Positions 54,401 through 64,000 of a stretch of DNA of 64,000 bases are shown here, piece after piece. The stretch covers positions 12,916,798 to 12,980,797 of the forward strand of contig NC_083596.1 in assembly GCF_027579695.1 (NCBI RefSeq), in the 5' to 3' direction. Made by a program: the position numbers and the translations under genes. The stretch comes from Neoarius graeffei. Its lineage: Eukaryota > Chordata > Actinopteri > Siluriformes > Ariidae. Under the pieces are notes generated by a model. The model did not search any database. It was given only the letters and a program-made list of their open reading frames with translations, and had not been told where the DNA came from. How positions within the stretch are numbered: the stretch's first letter is position 1; every line of letters begins with the position of its first letter.

Positions 54401-57400
54401 GTCATTTGTTGCCATTTTGAGTTCAAGTGTCACGTCCATAACGCTGAAATTGCTCATCAGTTACATTCATTGTTTTCCACATTATTATCCATGTTGAATA
54501 TTTATCATTAAAGAAACAAGTGTTTCTATGCCACTTATCCATTATGAGTCAGAGATGAGCTGGAGCCATTTCCAGCTGATATTGATTGAGAGGCAGGGTA
54601 CATCCTGGACAGGTCGCAGATCTATCACAGGGCTACACTTCACACTTATGGGCAATTTGAGTAGCCAGTTGACCTCATCTGGATATCTTTGGATTGTGGG
54701 AAGAAACCAGAGCACCAAGAAGAAACTCACATACATATGTGGAGAACATGCAAACTCCACACAGAACGGTCCCGGTCAGCCACATGGTTCAAACCCAGAA
54801 CCTTCTTGATTTGCTATGTGGCTTTTGTGCTAACCACTGCAACATCATGTCGCCCAATTTTAAGTTAAAACAACAACAACAGGAACAAATTACATGCATG
54901 TTTAAACAGTGTATAGAATTTAACTGTAATATTTAAAGAACATTTAACAGTGCATTGGTGCTTGAAAGTTTGTGAACACTTTAGAATTTTCTATATTTCT
55001 GCATAAATATGACCTAAAACATCATCAGATTTTCACACAAGTCCTAAAAGTAGATAAAGAGAACCCAGTTAAACAAATGAGACAAATATTATACTCATTT
55101 ATTTATTGAGGAAAATTATCCGGTATTACATATGTGTGAGTGGCAAAAGTATGTGAACCTTTGCTTTCAGTATCTGGTGTGACCCCCTTGTGCGGCAATA
55201 ACTGCAACTAAATGTTTCCGATAACTGTTGATCAGTCCTGCACACCGGCTTGGAGGAATTTTAGCCCATTCCTCCGTACAGAACAGCTTCAACTCTGGGA
55301 TGTTGGTGGGTTTCCTCACATGAACTGCTCGCTTCAGGTCCTTCCACAACATTTCGATTGGATTAAGGTCAGGACTTTGACTTGGCCATTCCAAAACATT
55401 AACTTTATTCTTCTTTAATCATTCTTTGATAGAACGACTTGTGTGCTTAGGGTCGTTGTCTTGCTGCATGACCCACCTTCTCTTGAGATTCAGTTCATGG
55501 ACAGATGTCCTGACATTTTCCTTTAGAATTTGCTGGTATAATTCAGAATTCATTGTTCCATCAATGATGGCAAGCCGTCCTGGCCCAGATGCAGCAAAAC
55601 AGGCCCAAATCATGATACTACCACCACCATGTTTCACAGATGGGATAAGGTTCTTATGCTGGAATGCAGTGTTTTCCTTTCTCCAAACATGACGCTTCTC
55701 ATTTAAACCAAAAAGTTCTATTTTAGTCTCATCCGTCCACAAAACATTTTTCCAATAGCCTTCTGGCTTGTCCACATGATCTTGAGCAAACTGCAGACGA
55801 GCAGCAATGTTCTTTTTGGAGAGCAGTGGCTTTCTCCTTGCAACCCTGCCATGCACACCATTGTTGTTCAGTGTCCTCCTGATGGTGGACTCATAAACAT
55901 TTAACATCAGCCAATGTGAGAGAGGCCTTCAGTTGCTTAGAAGTTACCCTGGGGTCCTTTGTGACCTCGCCGACTATTACACGCCTCGCTCTTGGAATGA
56001 TCTTTGTTGGTCGACCACTCCTGGGGAGGGTAACAATGGTCTTGAATTTCCTCCATTTGTACACAATCTGTCTGACTGTGGATTGGTGGAGTCCAAACTC
56101 TTTAGAGATGGTTTTGTAACCTTTTCCAGCCTGATGAACATCAACAATGCTTTTTCTAAGTTCCTCAGAAATCTCCTTTGTTCATGCCATGATACACTTC
56201 CACAAACATGTGTTGTGAAGATCAGACTTTGATAGATCTCTGTTCTTTAAATAAAACAGGGTGCCCACTCACACCTGATTGTCATTCAATTGATTGAAAA
56301 CGCCTGACTCTACTTTCACCTTCAAATTAACTGCTAATCCTAGAGGTTCACATACTTTTGACACTCACAGATATGTAATATTGGATCATTTTCCTCAATA
56401 AATAAATGACCAGGTATAATATTTTAGTCTCATTTGTTTAACTGGGTTCTCTTTATCTACTTTTAGGACTTGTGTGAAAATCTGATGATGTTTTAGGTCA
56501 TATTTATGCAGAAATATAGAAAATTCTAAAGGGTTCACAAACGTTCAAGAAATAAAATGTACATTTTATGTAGCTTACAGTCAGTTTTGGACAACAGTTG
56601 CCAGTAAATTATTGTTGATTTACAGCTGAATACTGTATAAAATGGACAGTATAATAGAGAAAAATATATACTGTGCTATTGTATAGTTTGCAGTAAATTC
56701 TTTTACAGTGCAGACTACAGTACATTTCTCTTTGTATTTTATCCGGTACCGTATATAACTATGCTAAGCAAAATTGGTGGTTCTGAATGGATTAAAGTGT
56801 GTGTTAATAGGAAACAACTGGAGAATATCAGGACAGGGTAAACTGCCATCACTGTTAATGCCCTTGCTGTAAGCTAGCTGCAGTGAAACTTTATGAGAAC
56901 GGGTGCAATTCAGAATCACGTGATTCAGATCCTATGACTTGATGGCAATGTACTTCAGGACTATTTCTAGACAGAAGCGCGTTCAGATATTCATTGTTGG
57001 ATGACTTCGATGATTTATGCTTCTGGTTTATGATTTTATTTTTATGAATTATTCTCGCTTGTATTAATGTCATATATTAATTTCTAATAACTGTATTTTT
57101 TTTTAATGACATTCATATGTAGCACCAGTTCAAAACAGATCCTAGCCCTGAATATTTAGCTTTACATGTACTCTACAAGGTTCTTAGACAGCCAAAGGAT
57201 AAAACAGGTCTCACTCTCATGTGACTGGATCACCGTTTCACTTCCATAAAAAGTAAGAAGAGTTTGCATAGTAGACAGGTTATGTCAGATGCTAGCACAC
57301 AGAACTTTCCACTTAAAGACTTTATAAACAGAAACACTGCTTTCCATTATTGTTGGACTAAATGATAGCAGGGCACTGTGTAGTGACTTTTACAGAAAAG

Positions 57401-60400
57401 AAAGGATGGATGAAGAAAAAGTAGACTTTTTCCACAGTAGACTTTCTTTTTTAAAATTGGCATCACATAAACCATCCAATATTTATCATTTTTTCAAGGT
57501 ACACTTTTATTATAGTTGTTATCTTAAAATTTAAATTAAAAAAAATCATGAAAGCATGACATTACTTTGCTTTTTGTTAAATGAAGCATCATGACAATGG
57601 CATATAGCCCAGGATGATCTTAGCCATAAATCAAAGATAAAAACACAATATCCCTTGTGGGTTTGTATTTGATATTATGTCCCCTGAGATAAGACCAGAG
57701 GAGGAAACCTCTATAATAATCCGGTAGAAGGCAACGGGAAACCACTACTATAATGTTCCCAGATACTTTGATGGCTAAAGTCGTCAGAGCGGCCATGTCA
57801 CTATGGTGATAGGCCAAAATGGATGGATGGAGATAAGTTCAATATTGCCCTTATAAAGGGTCCAAGCCGTTTGGGAATTGCTTCCAATCTGGCGAACAGG
57901 ATATTTGTCTTTGTATTTGTATTGGAGGCGGTGAGTTTTTAATACTTTTGTCTGTTACCATGGGTTGATTGCCATAAAAACATTGGAAAGCCATGAGGAC
58001 GAGCGATTTGTTTAATGAAGCCTGACAGGTGTATACAGATGAATTTGAAGTAAGTGAAAGACAAACAGGCACTGGACGGTCATCCTGGGATAAATATATC
58101 TTTTAATATGTGGCTACTCTTTGCATGTGCAACAAAAACACAAAGGTTTCTGAAATTCCCATCAGTATTTCTTTCAATATTATATTTAATATCTCTTTAA
58201 TTCGACCTGTTTATTATGTCCCAGACTAATTCTGTTAAATACTGTACATCAAAACCAATACACATAATGTTGCAGTTTTTTTTTTATTATTTTAGCTTCC
58301 TTATTGCCTTATATATTTATTTCTTCATATTTATCGAAGTATTGCACTTGCATGTGCATACACAAACAGCCAGTCATATACGGAGTGTGTATTTGGAGGT
58401 ATGATTCTCCGATCAGTTGTCTGTCTGAAGCAAAAAAAAAAAGTCATCCTGTGAATTCCAAAAATACACTATATAGCCAAAAGTATGTGGACACCTGACC
58501 ACATACCCATATGTGGTTCTTCCCCAAACTGTTACCACAAAATTGCACACAATTGTACAGAAGGTCTTTGTATGCTATAGCTGCTGTAAGATTTCCCTTC
58601 TCTGGAAATAAGGGACCCAAAATGTGTTCCAGCATAACAATACCCCTGTGCATAAAGTGAGGTTCATGAAGACATGGATTGCCAAGGTCAAAGTAGAAGA
58701 ACTCAAGTGGCCTGTACAGAACCCTGGCATCAACCCGGCTGAACGCTTTTGGGATGAAACAGAATGCTGACTGCACCCCTGACCTCCTCCCTTGATATCA
58801 GTGCCTGATATCACTAATGCTCTTGTGGCTGAATGGGCAAATTCCCACTGCCATGCTCCAAAATCTAGTGGAAAGCCTTCGCAGAAGAGTGGAGGATATA
58901 TAATAGCAGCGAAGGGAATGGGATATTCAACAAGTACATATGGGTATGATGGTTAGGTGTATATATACTTTTGTCCATATTGTTTATAAGATTAGAGTGT
59001 AATCAATCTGTTTTAAAATACAGTGAGTAAATAATATATACTCTAATATATACTCTAATAATGTACTACATTACTGAAGTTACTCCCTGTACTTAATTAC
59101 TCTCCCCTTTTGGTCTGCAGTCTGTCCATGGACGTATGTCACAGCTGCTTCCGCAGACAGGTTAATCCACACCGCTGTGCCCAGTGTAAGTTTGCCTACT
59201 ACTGTGACCGCACGTGCCAACGAGCTGCATGGGAGGAACACAAGAACGAGTGTGCCGCCATCAAACAGCGTGGCAAGGCACCCAGTGAGAATGTGCGGTG
59301 AGTAGAGGTTCAATGCTGTGATGCATGAGAGACCAACATGGCATTCATTGCTCCATCCATCCATCCATCCATCTGAGACCAACCATCATCTAATGATATC
59401 AGATTCATAGGAATTTCCATGCATGAAATCTTACAAGTTGAGAGAAAAGGATTGGCTAATGTCTTTGAGTACATATGACATTTATACGGACAGTTCTTAA
59501 TAACTTATAATTGTACCCAAGGAAGTCTGCAACCTTCTGTCAAGATAGCCGTGTTGCTAACATCGATGTTGAAGATTGTAAACATTTATAAATGTGACAA
59601 AAAAAAAAAATCTCAGAAATCTTCTCAGGTTAGCTTATGTTAACTATCTGGCTAATTTTGCCAGTAAATGAACATTTATAAATATGATTTTCCTTTTGAA
59701 ATCCTGTCAAGTTAGCTTATGTTAACTAGCTTTCTAGAATTTGCCGTGATCATTATTAACATTTATGAATATGACTGTAAAATCCCTCAGAAATCCTCTC
59801 AGGTTAGTTTAGCAAACTGTTTTGAAATTAGCAATAAAGATTATTAAAATTTATGAATATGACTTAAAAACCCCTAGAAATCCTGTCAAGTTAGCTTGTT
59901 AGCTAACGTTCTTGAATCAGCAAGAAAGATTGAGTTTTAAATGAATACAACTTTCCCTCAGAAATCATTTGAGGTTATCTTATGTTAGAAACTTTTCACA
60001 TTAACAGTAAATATTGTGAACTTTTATGAATATGACTTTCCTTAATAAATCGTCACTTTATGTTAGGTATCTGGCTAATGTTGGCAGGAAAGATTAAAAA
60101 CATGACATAAGATATAAAATCCTCACAGAAATCTCGTCACATTATCTAATTAGCTAAATTTCTAGTGGTAGCAGTAAAGATGATTAACATTTATGAATGA
60201 CCTTCCTTCAAAAAAATCCTGTTAGGTTAGCTTAGCTTATGTTAGCTAATGCTCTACAATTAACAGCAAAGGTTATAAACATTTATGAATGATTTTCCCT
60301 CAGAAATCCTGTCAGATTACCATATGTTAGTCAACTTTCCAGCATTAGCAGCAAAGATTGTGAACATTTATTTCGTATTTTCCCTCAGAAATCCTGTAAT

Positions 60401-62345
60401 ATAAGTTTATTTTAGCTATAAGTAGTCTTTATGAGAATTTATGCATATGACATAAAAATCCAATCAGAAATCCTGTCAGGTTTTATCTTTAATGATGTTG
60501 CTCACATCCTAACATAAGCAGGAAAGATTATGAACATTTATGATTATAACTTTCTCTCAGAAATTAGCTTAGCTTATGTTAATTATTATTAAGTCAAGTC
60601 AAGTTTATTTGTATAGCGCTTTTAACAATAAACATTGTCGCAAAGCAGCTTTACAGAATTTGAATTACTTAAAATATGAGCTAATTTTATCCCTAATCTA
60701 TCCCCAATGAGCAAGCCTGTGGCGACGGTGGCAAGGAAAAACTCCCTCAGACGACATGAGGAAGAAACCTCGAGAGGAACCAGACTCAAAAGGGAACCCA
60801 TCCTCATTTGGGCAACAACAGACAACATGACTATAACATTAACAGTCCGAACATAAAGTCAGCTTCATTGATGCTATAAACCCCCCACCAACGGAAACCC
60901 GAGCGCAAAACCGGTCACGACAACCGCAGTCCCAAAGTCAGCAAGTCAATTGCAGTCTTATTATTACTATTGCTATGTTAAGTGTGTCACACAACATATC
61001 AAATTACTGAACGTATAACTTGGTATGGATATGTGTTGTCATTCTGGAAAATTCAAACATGTTCCTGTAGGTTTTAAAGTTCAGTGTCAGGTTTTCCTTT
61101 CAGTCTGGCGGCGCGAGCTATATGGCGCATGCAGAAGCACAAAGGAAAAGTCTTTGACACACAGCTGACAACTCTAGACCTCTTGGAGGACCACATCTCT
61201 GCAATGACCCCAGAGGACCTTAAAAAGCTTAAAGTGGATGTTGACAACTTCCAGGACTACTGGCAAGGCAACAGCAAGCAGTATACCGCAGACTACGTCT
61301 CACATATCTTTGGTGTGGTAGGCATGTCTTTACTGTCCACCTTTAAACTCTATAATAAAAACGACAACAGAATACACAGTATATAAAACATAAGGCTGGT
61401 GGAAGGCTATATGTTAGGTTTTTGATTTGTCTGTACCGAAGGAATTGACAAAGTATGATCTAGGGATGTAGACTTCTGCCGCCTAACAGATTCTGCCTCA
61501 CAGATCGATCACAGGCACAGCTGTTCAGAGATGTTTCTCAGTTTATTGTAGGACAAACATGAATATATATTCACATTCAAGAGTGTGTTGTAGCTATGTG
61601 ATTGGATGATAATTATTTATTTGATGAAGCTAAGTTATCTACGCATAACGTCAATGGGTGATGAAGCATTATATCACTGGTTTAAACTACACTACTGTAT
61701 GAAAGAAGAGAGACATTATGTACTATTACATCACCTGTCAGGATCATAGTCTTATGAAAAGAAGAAAGACATTACTGGTCAACATAACCTTCATTAAGCA
61801 GAGAGCAGAATGTGCGAACAAAGATAAATCTCAAGGATTTAACTTAATCAAAACAAGTAGCAATCAGAACAGCCTGCCTGTTCCAGTTTCAAGAACAAGT
61901 AGCAAACAGAACAGCATGCCAAACATATATTTCTATCACTATACCAACACGTGTAGTGCTTCATCTCTGTATTTCCTCTTCAGATTAACTGCAATGCCTA
62001 CACTATGAGTGACCAGCGTGGGCTCCAGGCAGTCGGGGTGGGCCTCTTTCCTAACCTCTGTCTGGTCAACCATGACTGCTGGCCCAACTGTACAGTCATT
62101 CTCAATCATGGCAGGTGAGATGTCCTGACAAGCCTTCTGTAGTATGTGGTGCTTTTCAGTAAATTGTGATCGAACCAGAACTGTACATTTGTATTTTTTC
62201 CCCCCTTGGGAAATCTAGTACCAGGTCGAGCTAAGCAAGTAAAATAATATTTCAGTAATGTTGCTCTGTAGTCGTCTGTGATCTGGCCTCTTGCCTTCTC
62301 TTCTAGTCAGACAGCTCTGGACTCAGCTTTACACTCTCAGAGGAG
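51321..62345 (+). CDS. smyd1: SET and MYND domain methyltransferase SMYD1 (5' part, exons 1-5)
   Basis: Exons 51321-51457, 59121-59297, 61104-61317, 61984-62114 and 62307-62345 encode about 232 residues of a protein of roughly 490. The remainder lies beyond 64000. Landmarks are the SET start with GEKGRGL at 15-21 and a MYND zinc finger with Cys52, 55, 65, 68, 74, 78, His86 and Cys90. The SET core follows, with [16 protein letters not shown] and NHDCWPNC (205-212), the cofactor-binding segment. In the family SMYD1 is expressed in heart and skeletal muscle, methylates histone H3K4, and binds myosin and its chaperones during sarcomere assembly. All splice phases close. Teleosts have smyd1a and smyd1b, and the window does not decide which this is. 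The NHDCWPNC segment and the MYND spacing favour SMYD1 over SMYD2 or SMYD3. Confidence 0.94.
51458..52012. other. smyd1 intron 1, no repeat recognised
   Basis: AT-rich sequence after the exon 1 donor. Nothing is assigned. Confidence 0.5.
52013..52551 (+). mobile_element. Family A Tc1-derived element
   Basis: Left end CTTTATTAGGAACACC and right AATGTGGCCAGGGAGTGTA. Nearly identical to 49326-49873. Confidence 0.82.
52016..53295. repeat. Segmental duplication, right copy
   Basis: Matches 49335-50225 beyond the transposon edge and is enlarged by SINE copy 18. The two copies bracket smyd1 exon 1. Confidence 0.9.
52822..53200 (-). repeat. SINE copy 18
   Basis: Perfect 13-bp duplication AACCTGATAATAT (52809-52821, 53201-53213). 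Absent at the paralogous site 50138-50150. Confidence 0.95.
53296..53945. other. smyd1 intron 1, no gene
   Basis: No repeat or coding signal is recognised. Confidence 0.5.
53948..54324 (-). repeat. SINE copy 19
   Basis: Full-length reverse SINE with a small deletion in the TCACACTCACATTCACAC block. Target duplication unclear. Confidence 0.9.
54530..54855 (-). repeat. Old diverged SINE (copy 20)
   Basis: Same order of blocks (GAGCTGGAGCCATTTCCAGC, AGAACATGCAAACTCCACAC) with many substitutions, so it is clearly older than the other copies. Confidence 0.7.
54947..56549 (-). mobile_element. Tc1-like transposon, family B, copy 2
   Basis: Same family as 10983-12492 in the same orientation. Both outer ends are eroded (GGTGCTTGAAAGTTTGTGAA, GGGTTCACAAACGTTCAAG). 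The minus-strand frame 55907-55419 (162 aa) joins the first two catalytic blocks ([24 protein letters not shown]). 55394-55167 carries [15 protein letters not shown]. Better preserved than copy 1 but still interrupted. Confidence 0.92.
56550..57685. other. smyd1 intron 1, no gene
   Basis: AT-rich. No complete repeat or coding frame is recognised. Confidence 0.5.
57686..57832 (+). repeat. RTE-type LINE 3' tail fragment
   Basis: GAAGGCAACGGGAAACCACT followed by ATGGATGGATGG resembles the 3' end of RTE-group LINEs with GATG repeats. Too short to classify further. Confidence 0.4.
58465..58983. mobile_element. Tc1-derived MITE, family G
   Basis: TACACTATATAGCCAAAAGT at the left and ACTTTTGTCCATATTG at the right are imperfect inverted repeats. 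Interior remnants of a transposase end (AACCCTGGCATCAACCCGGC, GCTGAACGCTTTTGGGATGA). Confidence 0.75.
59121..59297 (+). CDS. smyd1: smyd1 coding exon 2 (MYND finger)
   Basis: A 177-nt exon after TGGTCTGCAG encoding the whole MYND zinc finger. It starts [13 protein letters not shown], contains [15 protein letters not shown] and WEEHKNEC, and ends before GTGAGT. Confidence 0.96.
59340..59375. repeat. CATC tetranucleotide repeat
   Basis: About six CATC units just after smyd1 exon 2. Confidence 0.9.
59540..60590. repeat. Diverged tandem array, about 12 units of 85 bp
   Basis: The two-part landmark CTCAGAAATCCTGTCAGGTT and AACATTTATGAATATGACTT recurs about every 80-92 bp. The first part occurs near 59613, 59697, 59786, 59874, 59957, 60044, 60124, 60215, 60299, 60384, 60464 and 60556. 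Units differ strongly, so the array is old. No coding. Confidence 0.85.
60591..60880 (+). repeat. L2-tailed fish repeat
   Basis: CAAGTCAAGTTTATTTGTAT, CATTGTCGCAAAGCAGCTTT and GAGGAAGAAACCTCGAGAGG match the split copy at 31449-32127. Confidence 0.7.
61104..61317 (+). CDS. smyd1: smyd1 coding exon 3
   Basis: A 214-nt exon after CCTTTCAG. It starts [15 protein letters not shown] and ends [12 protein letters not shown] before GTAGGC. It is the linker between the MYND finger and the SET core. Confidence 0.95.
61318..61983. other. smyd1 intron 3, no repeat recognised
   Basis: No coding or repeat signal. Confidence 0.5.
61984..62114 (+). CDS. smyd1: smyd1 coding exon 4 (SET core)
   Basis: A 131-nt exon after CTCTTCAG. 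It encodes [15 protein letters not shown] through [17 protein letters not shown] and ends in a split codon before GTGAGA. Confidence 0.95.
62307..62345 (+). CDS. smyd1: smyd1 coding exon 5, 39-nt alternative muscle exon
   Basis: Between CTTCTCTTCTAG and GTAGGC lie exactly 39 nt. In the phase left by exon 4 they read [14 protein letters not shown]. The length and position equal the 13-residue insert that distinguishes the skeletal-muscle SMYD1 isoform from the shorter one, so inclusion or skipping keeps frame. It lies just after the NHDCWPNC segment. Confidence 0.85.
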
Positions 62346-62634
62346 GTAGGCTAGTGGAATGTAACTGAATTTTAACCTTTGTCTTGATGAACTTATTTAC
62401 AGCATCCTTTCCATATCACTTCTATAAATCATAGGTTCATTCAGTTCTTCCTTGTGACTGTATAGTTTGATCTGTACATGACTTTTATTAAATATAGCCT
62501 GTGTAGTGGTGTTCATGTTACTAAACTAAGCAGCTAGTGTGAAGTAAAATGATTGTTTATATTAAAAGGTGCTGCCTGCAAAGTCATCTGACATTTTTCA
62601 AATGTATTTTATTGTGCATGACATTTTCCTATGT

Positions 62635-63011
62635 GGGCGGCACGGTGGTGTAGTGGTTAGCGCTGTCGCCTCACAGCAAGAAGGTCCTGGGTTTGAGCCC
62701 CGGGGCCGGCGAGGGCCTTTCTGTGTGGAGTTTGCATGTTCTCCCCGTGTCCGCGTGGGTTTCCTCCGGGTGCTCCGGTTTCCCCCACAGTCCAAAGACA
62801 TGCAGGTTAGGTTAACTGGTGACTCTAAATTGACCGTAGGTATGAATGTGAGTGTGGGTGGTTGTCTGTGTCTATGTGTCAGCCCTGTGGTGACCTGGCG
62901 ACTTGTCCAGGGTGTACCCCGCCTTTCGCCCGTGGTCAGCTGGGATGGGCTCCAGCTTGCCTGCGACCCTGTAGAAGGATAAAGCGGCTAGAGATAATGA
63001 GATGAGATGAG
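62635..63011 (+). repeat. SINE copy 21
   Basis: Perfect 12-bp duplication ATTTTCCTATGT (62623-62634, 63012-63023). It lies 290 bp downstream of the 39-nt smyd1 exon. Confidence 0.95.
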
Positions 63012-63023
63012 ATTTTCCTATGT

Positions 63024-63447
63024 CTCACAAGAACAATATCATGTAAAAGACATGTGATCATTTTGATGCAATGAGGGTCGCTTTTCTCCGTTTTGGGACC
63101 GAATATCCTACCTCTTAAGGTAAACAGTACGGCCCTACGGAAACAATAGAACGTGAGGCGCTTTAACTAATTAGCATAACTATGGAACTGCATCACACTA
63201 AGATGGTGATGCGTGGAAAATATTGTGATTCTGCATCGATTTCAGAGAGTTTTGAGTCGCAGGGATGTAATTTGTGGTTGACATTCACGAATAGATCTGT
63301 GAAACAAAAGACTAATATATATTTTTCTGTTACTGCTTTTGTGTTATCGTTTCTTTCTCTGTAAGATCAGGTGTATAACTCCGTACTCGCTACTGTGGAG
63401 TCGAGCCCATGCATTCTAAGGCAAAGATAGCTAAATGCTAGCTAGAA
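63024..63447. other. smyd1 intron, no gene
   Basis: Nothing recognised. The next smyd1 exon is not in the window. Confidence 0.5.
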
Positions 63448-63460
63448 TGATTTAGTTATC

Positions 63461-63824
63461 TCATCTCATTATCTCTAGCCGCTTTATCCTTCTACAGGGT
63501 CGCAGGCAAGCTGGAGCCTATCCCAGCTGACTACGGGCGAAAGGCGGGGTACACCCTGGACAAGTCGCCAGGTCATCACAGGGCTGACACATAGACAACC
63601 ATTCACACTCATATTCACACCTACGGTCAATTTAGAGTCACCAGTTAACCTAACCTGCATGTCTTTGGACTGTGGGGGAAACCGGAGCACCCGGAGGAAA
63701 CCCACGTGGACACGGGGAGAACATGCAAACTCCGCACAGAAAGGCCCTCGCCGGCCCCGGGGCTCGAACCCAGGACCTTCTTGCTGTGAGGCGACAGCGC
63801 TAACCACTACACCACCGTGCCGCC
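63461..63824 (-). repeat. SINE copy 22
   Basis: Perfect 13-bp duplication TGATTTAGTTATC (63448-63460, 63825-63837). Opposite orientation to copy 21, 450 bp away. Confidence 0.95.
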
Positions 63825-64000
63825 TGATTTAGTTATCTGTCCAGAAAAATGACACATCATCTAACCTTGCTCTATCTTGCAGTTGCACTCACTCGGCAGG
63901 CTTTTCTTTTCTTTTCCACTGGCTTTTAGCTGGCGGGAGAGCAGAGTCCGCCATGTTTGCCCACGCCGACTTGTTTTGGTTAAAAGTAGATCAAACACAC

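Overview
This is vertebrate, almost certainly teleost fish, nuclear DNA: three spliced host genes with large introns, packed with fish-type transposons. The dominant repeat is a tRNA-headed SINE of about 375 bp with a GATGA-rich tail. It resembles the piscine Mermaid-type SINE reported from catfish, so a catfish is my best but unproven guess. I saw no bacterial genes, CRISPR arrays, LTR retroelements, endogenous retroviruses or Polintons.

Host genes. (1) exosc2, the RRP4 cap subunit of the RNA exosome, lies on the minus strand in nine coding exons from 17776 down to 1870. All splice phases close and give 294 aa. (2) spr, sepiapterin reductase, lies on the plus strand in three exons from 22928 to 35023 (272 aa). 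It is head-to-head with exosc2 across about 5.2 kb. (3) smyd1, the muscle SET/MYND lysine methyltransferase, lies on the plus strand. Its first five coding exons are at 51321-62345 and the gene runs off the right edge. The fifth is a 39-nt exon matching the 13-residue alternative exon known from the skeletal-muscle isoform. An orphan 3' terminal exon may lie at 50702-50945, just before smyd1. The three genes are not functionally linked.

Repeat layout. exosc2 introns (1951-17651) hold a hAT remnant, an unclassified element with a second element nested in it, a tyrosine-recombinase (Crypton-like) remnant with a palindromic TTAA-flanked MITE inside, a Tc1 element, a 169-bp tandem array, a Rex3 LINE fragment and a hAT MITE carrying a BED-finger exon. 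The exosc2-spr interval carries a recent tandem duplication involving SINEs and a cluster of tandem SINEs. spr intron 1 contains one old SINE split by an L2 LINE and a hAT, each of which carries a younger SINE; a nearly whole Tc1 lies further on. spr intron 2 has a hAT element with perfect 8-bp target duplications. Between spr and smyd1 are further nests, including Tc1 <- SINE <- THAP-exon element, with a second inverted copy of the THAP element 1.6 kb away. smyd1 intron 1 and its upstream flank carry a duplicated block that preserves an empty SINE insertion site. smyd1 intron 2 contains a diverged tandem array of about 85-bp units.

Calls rest on reading translations, splice sites, terminal repeats and target-site duplications by eye. 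Family names follow from remembered motifs, not searches.
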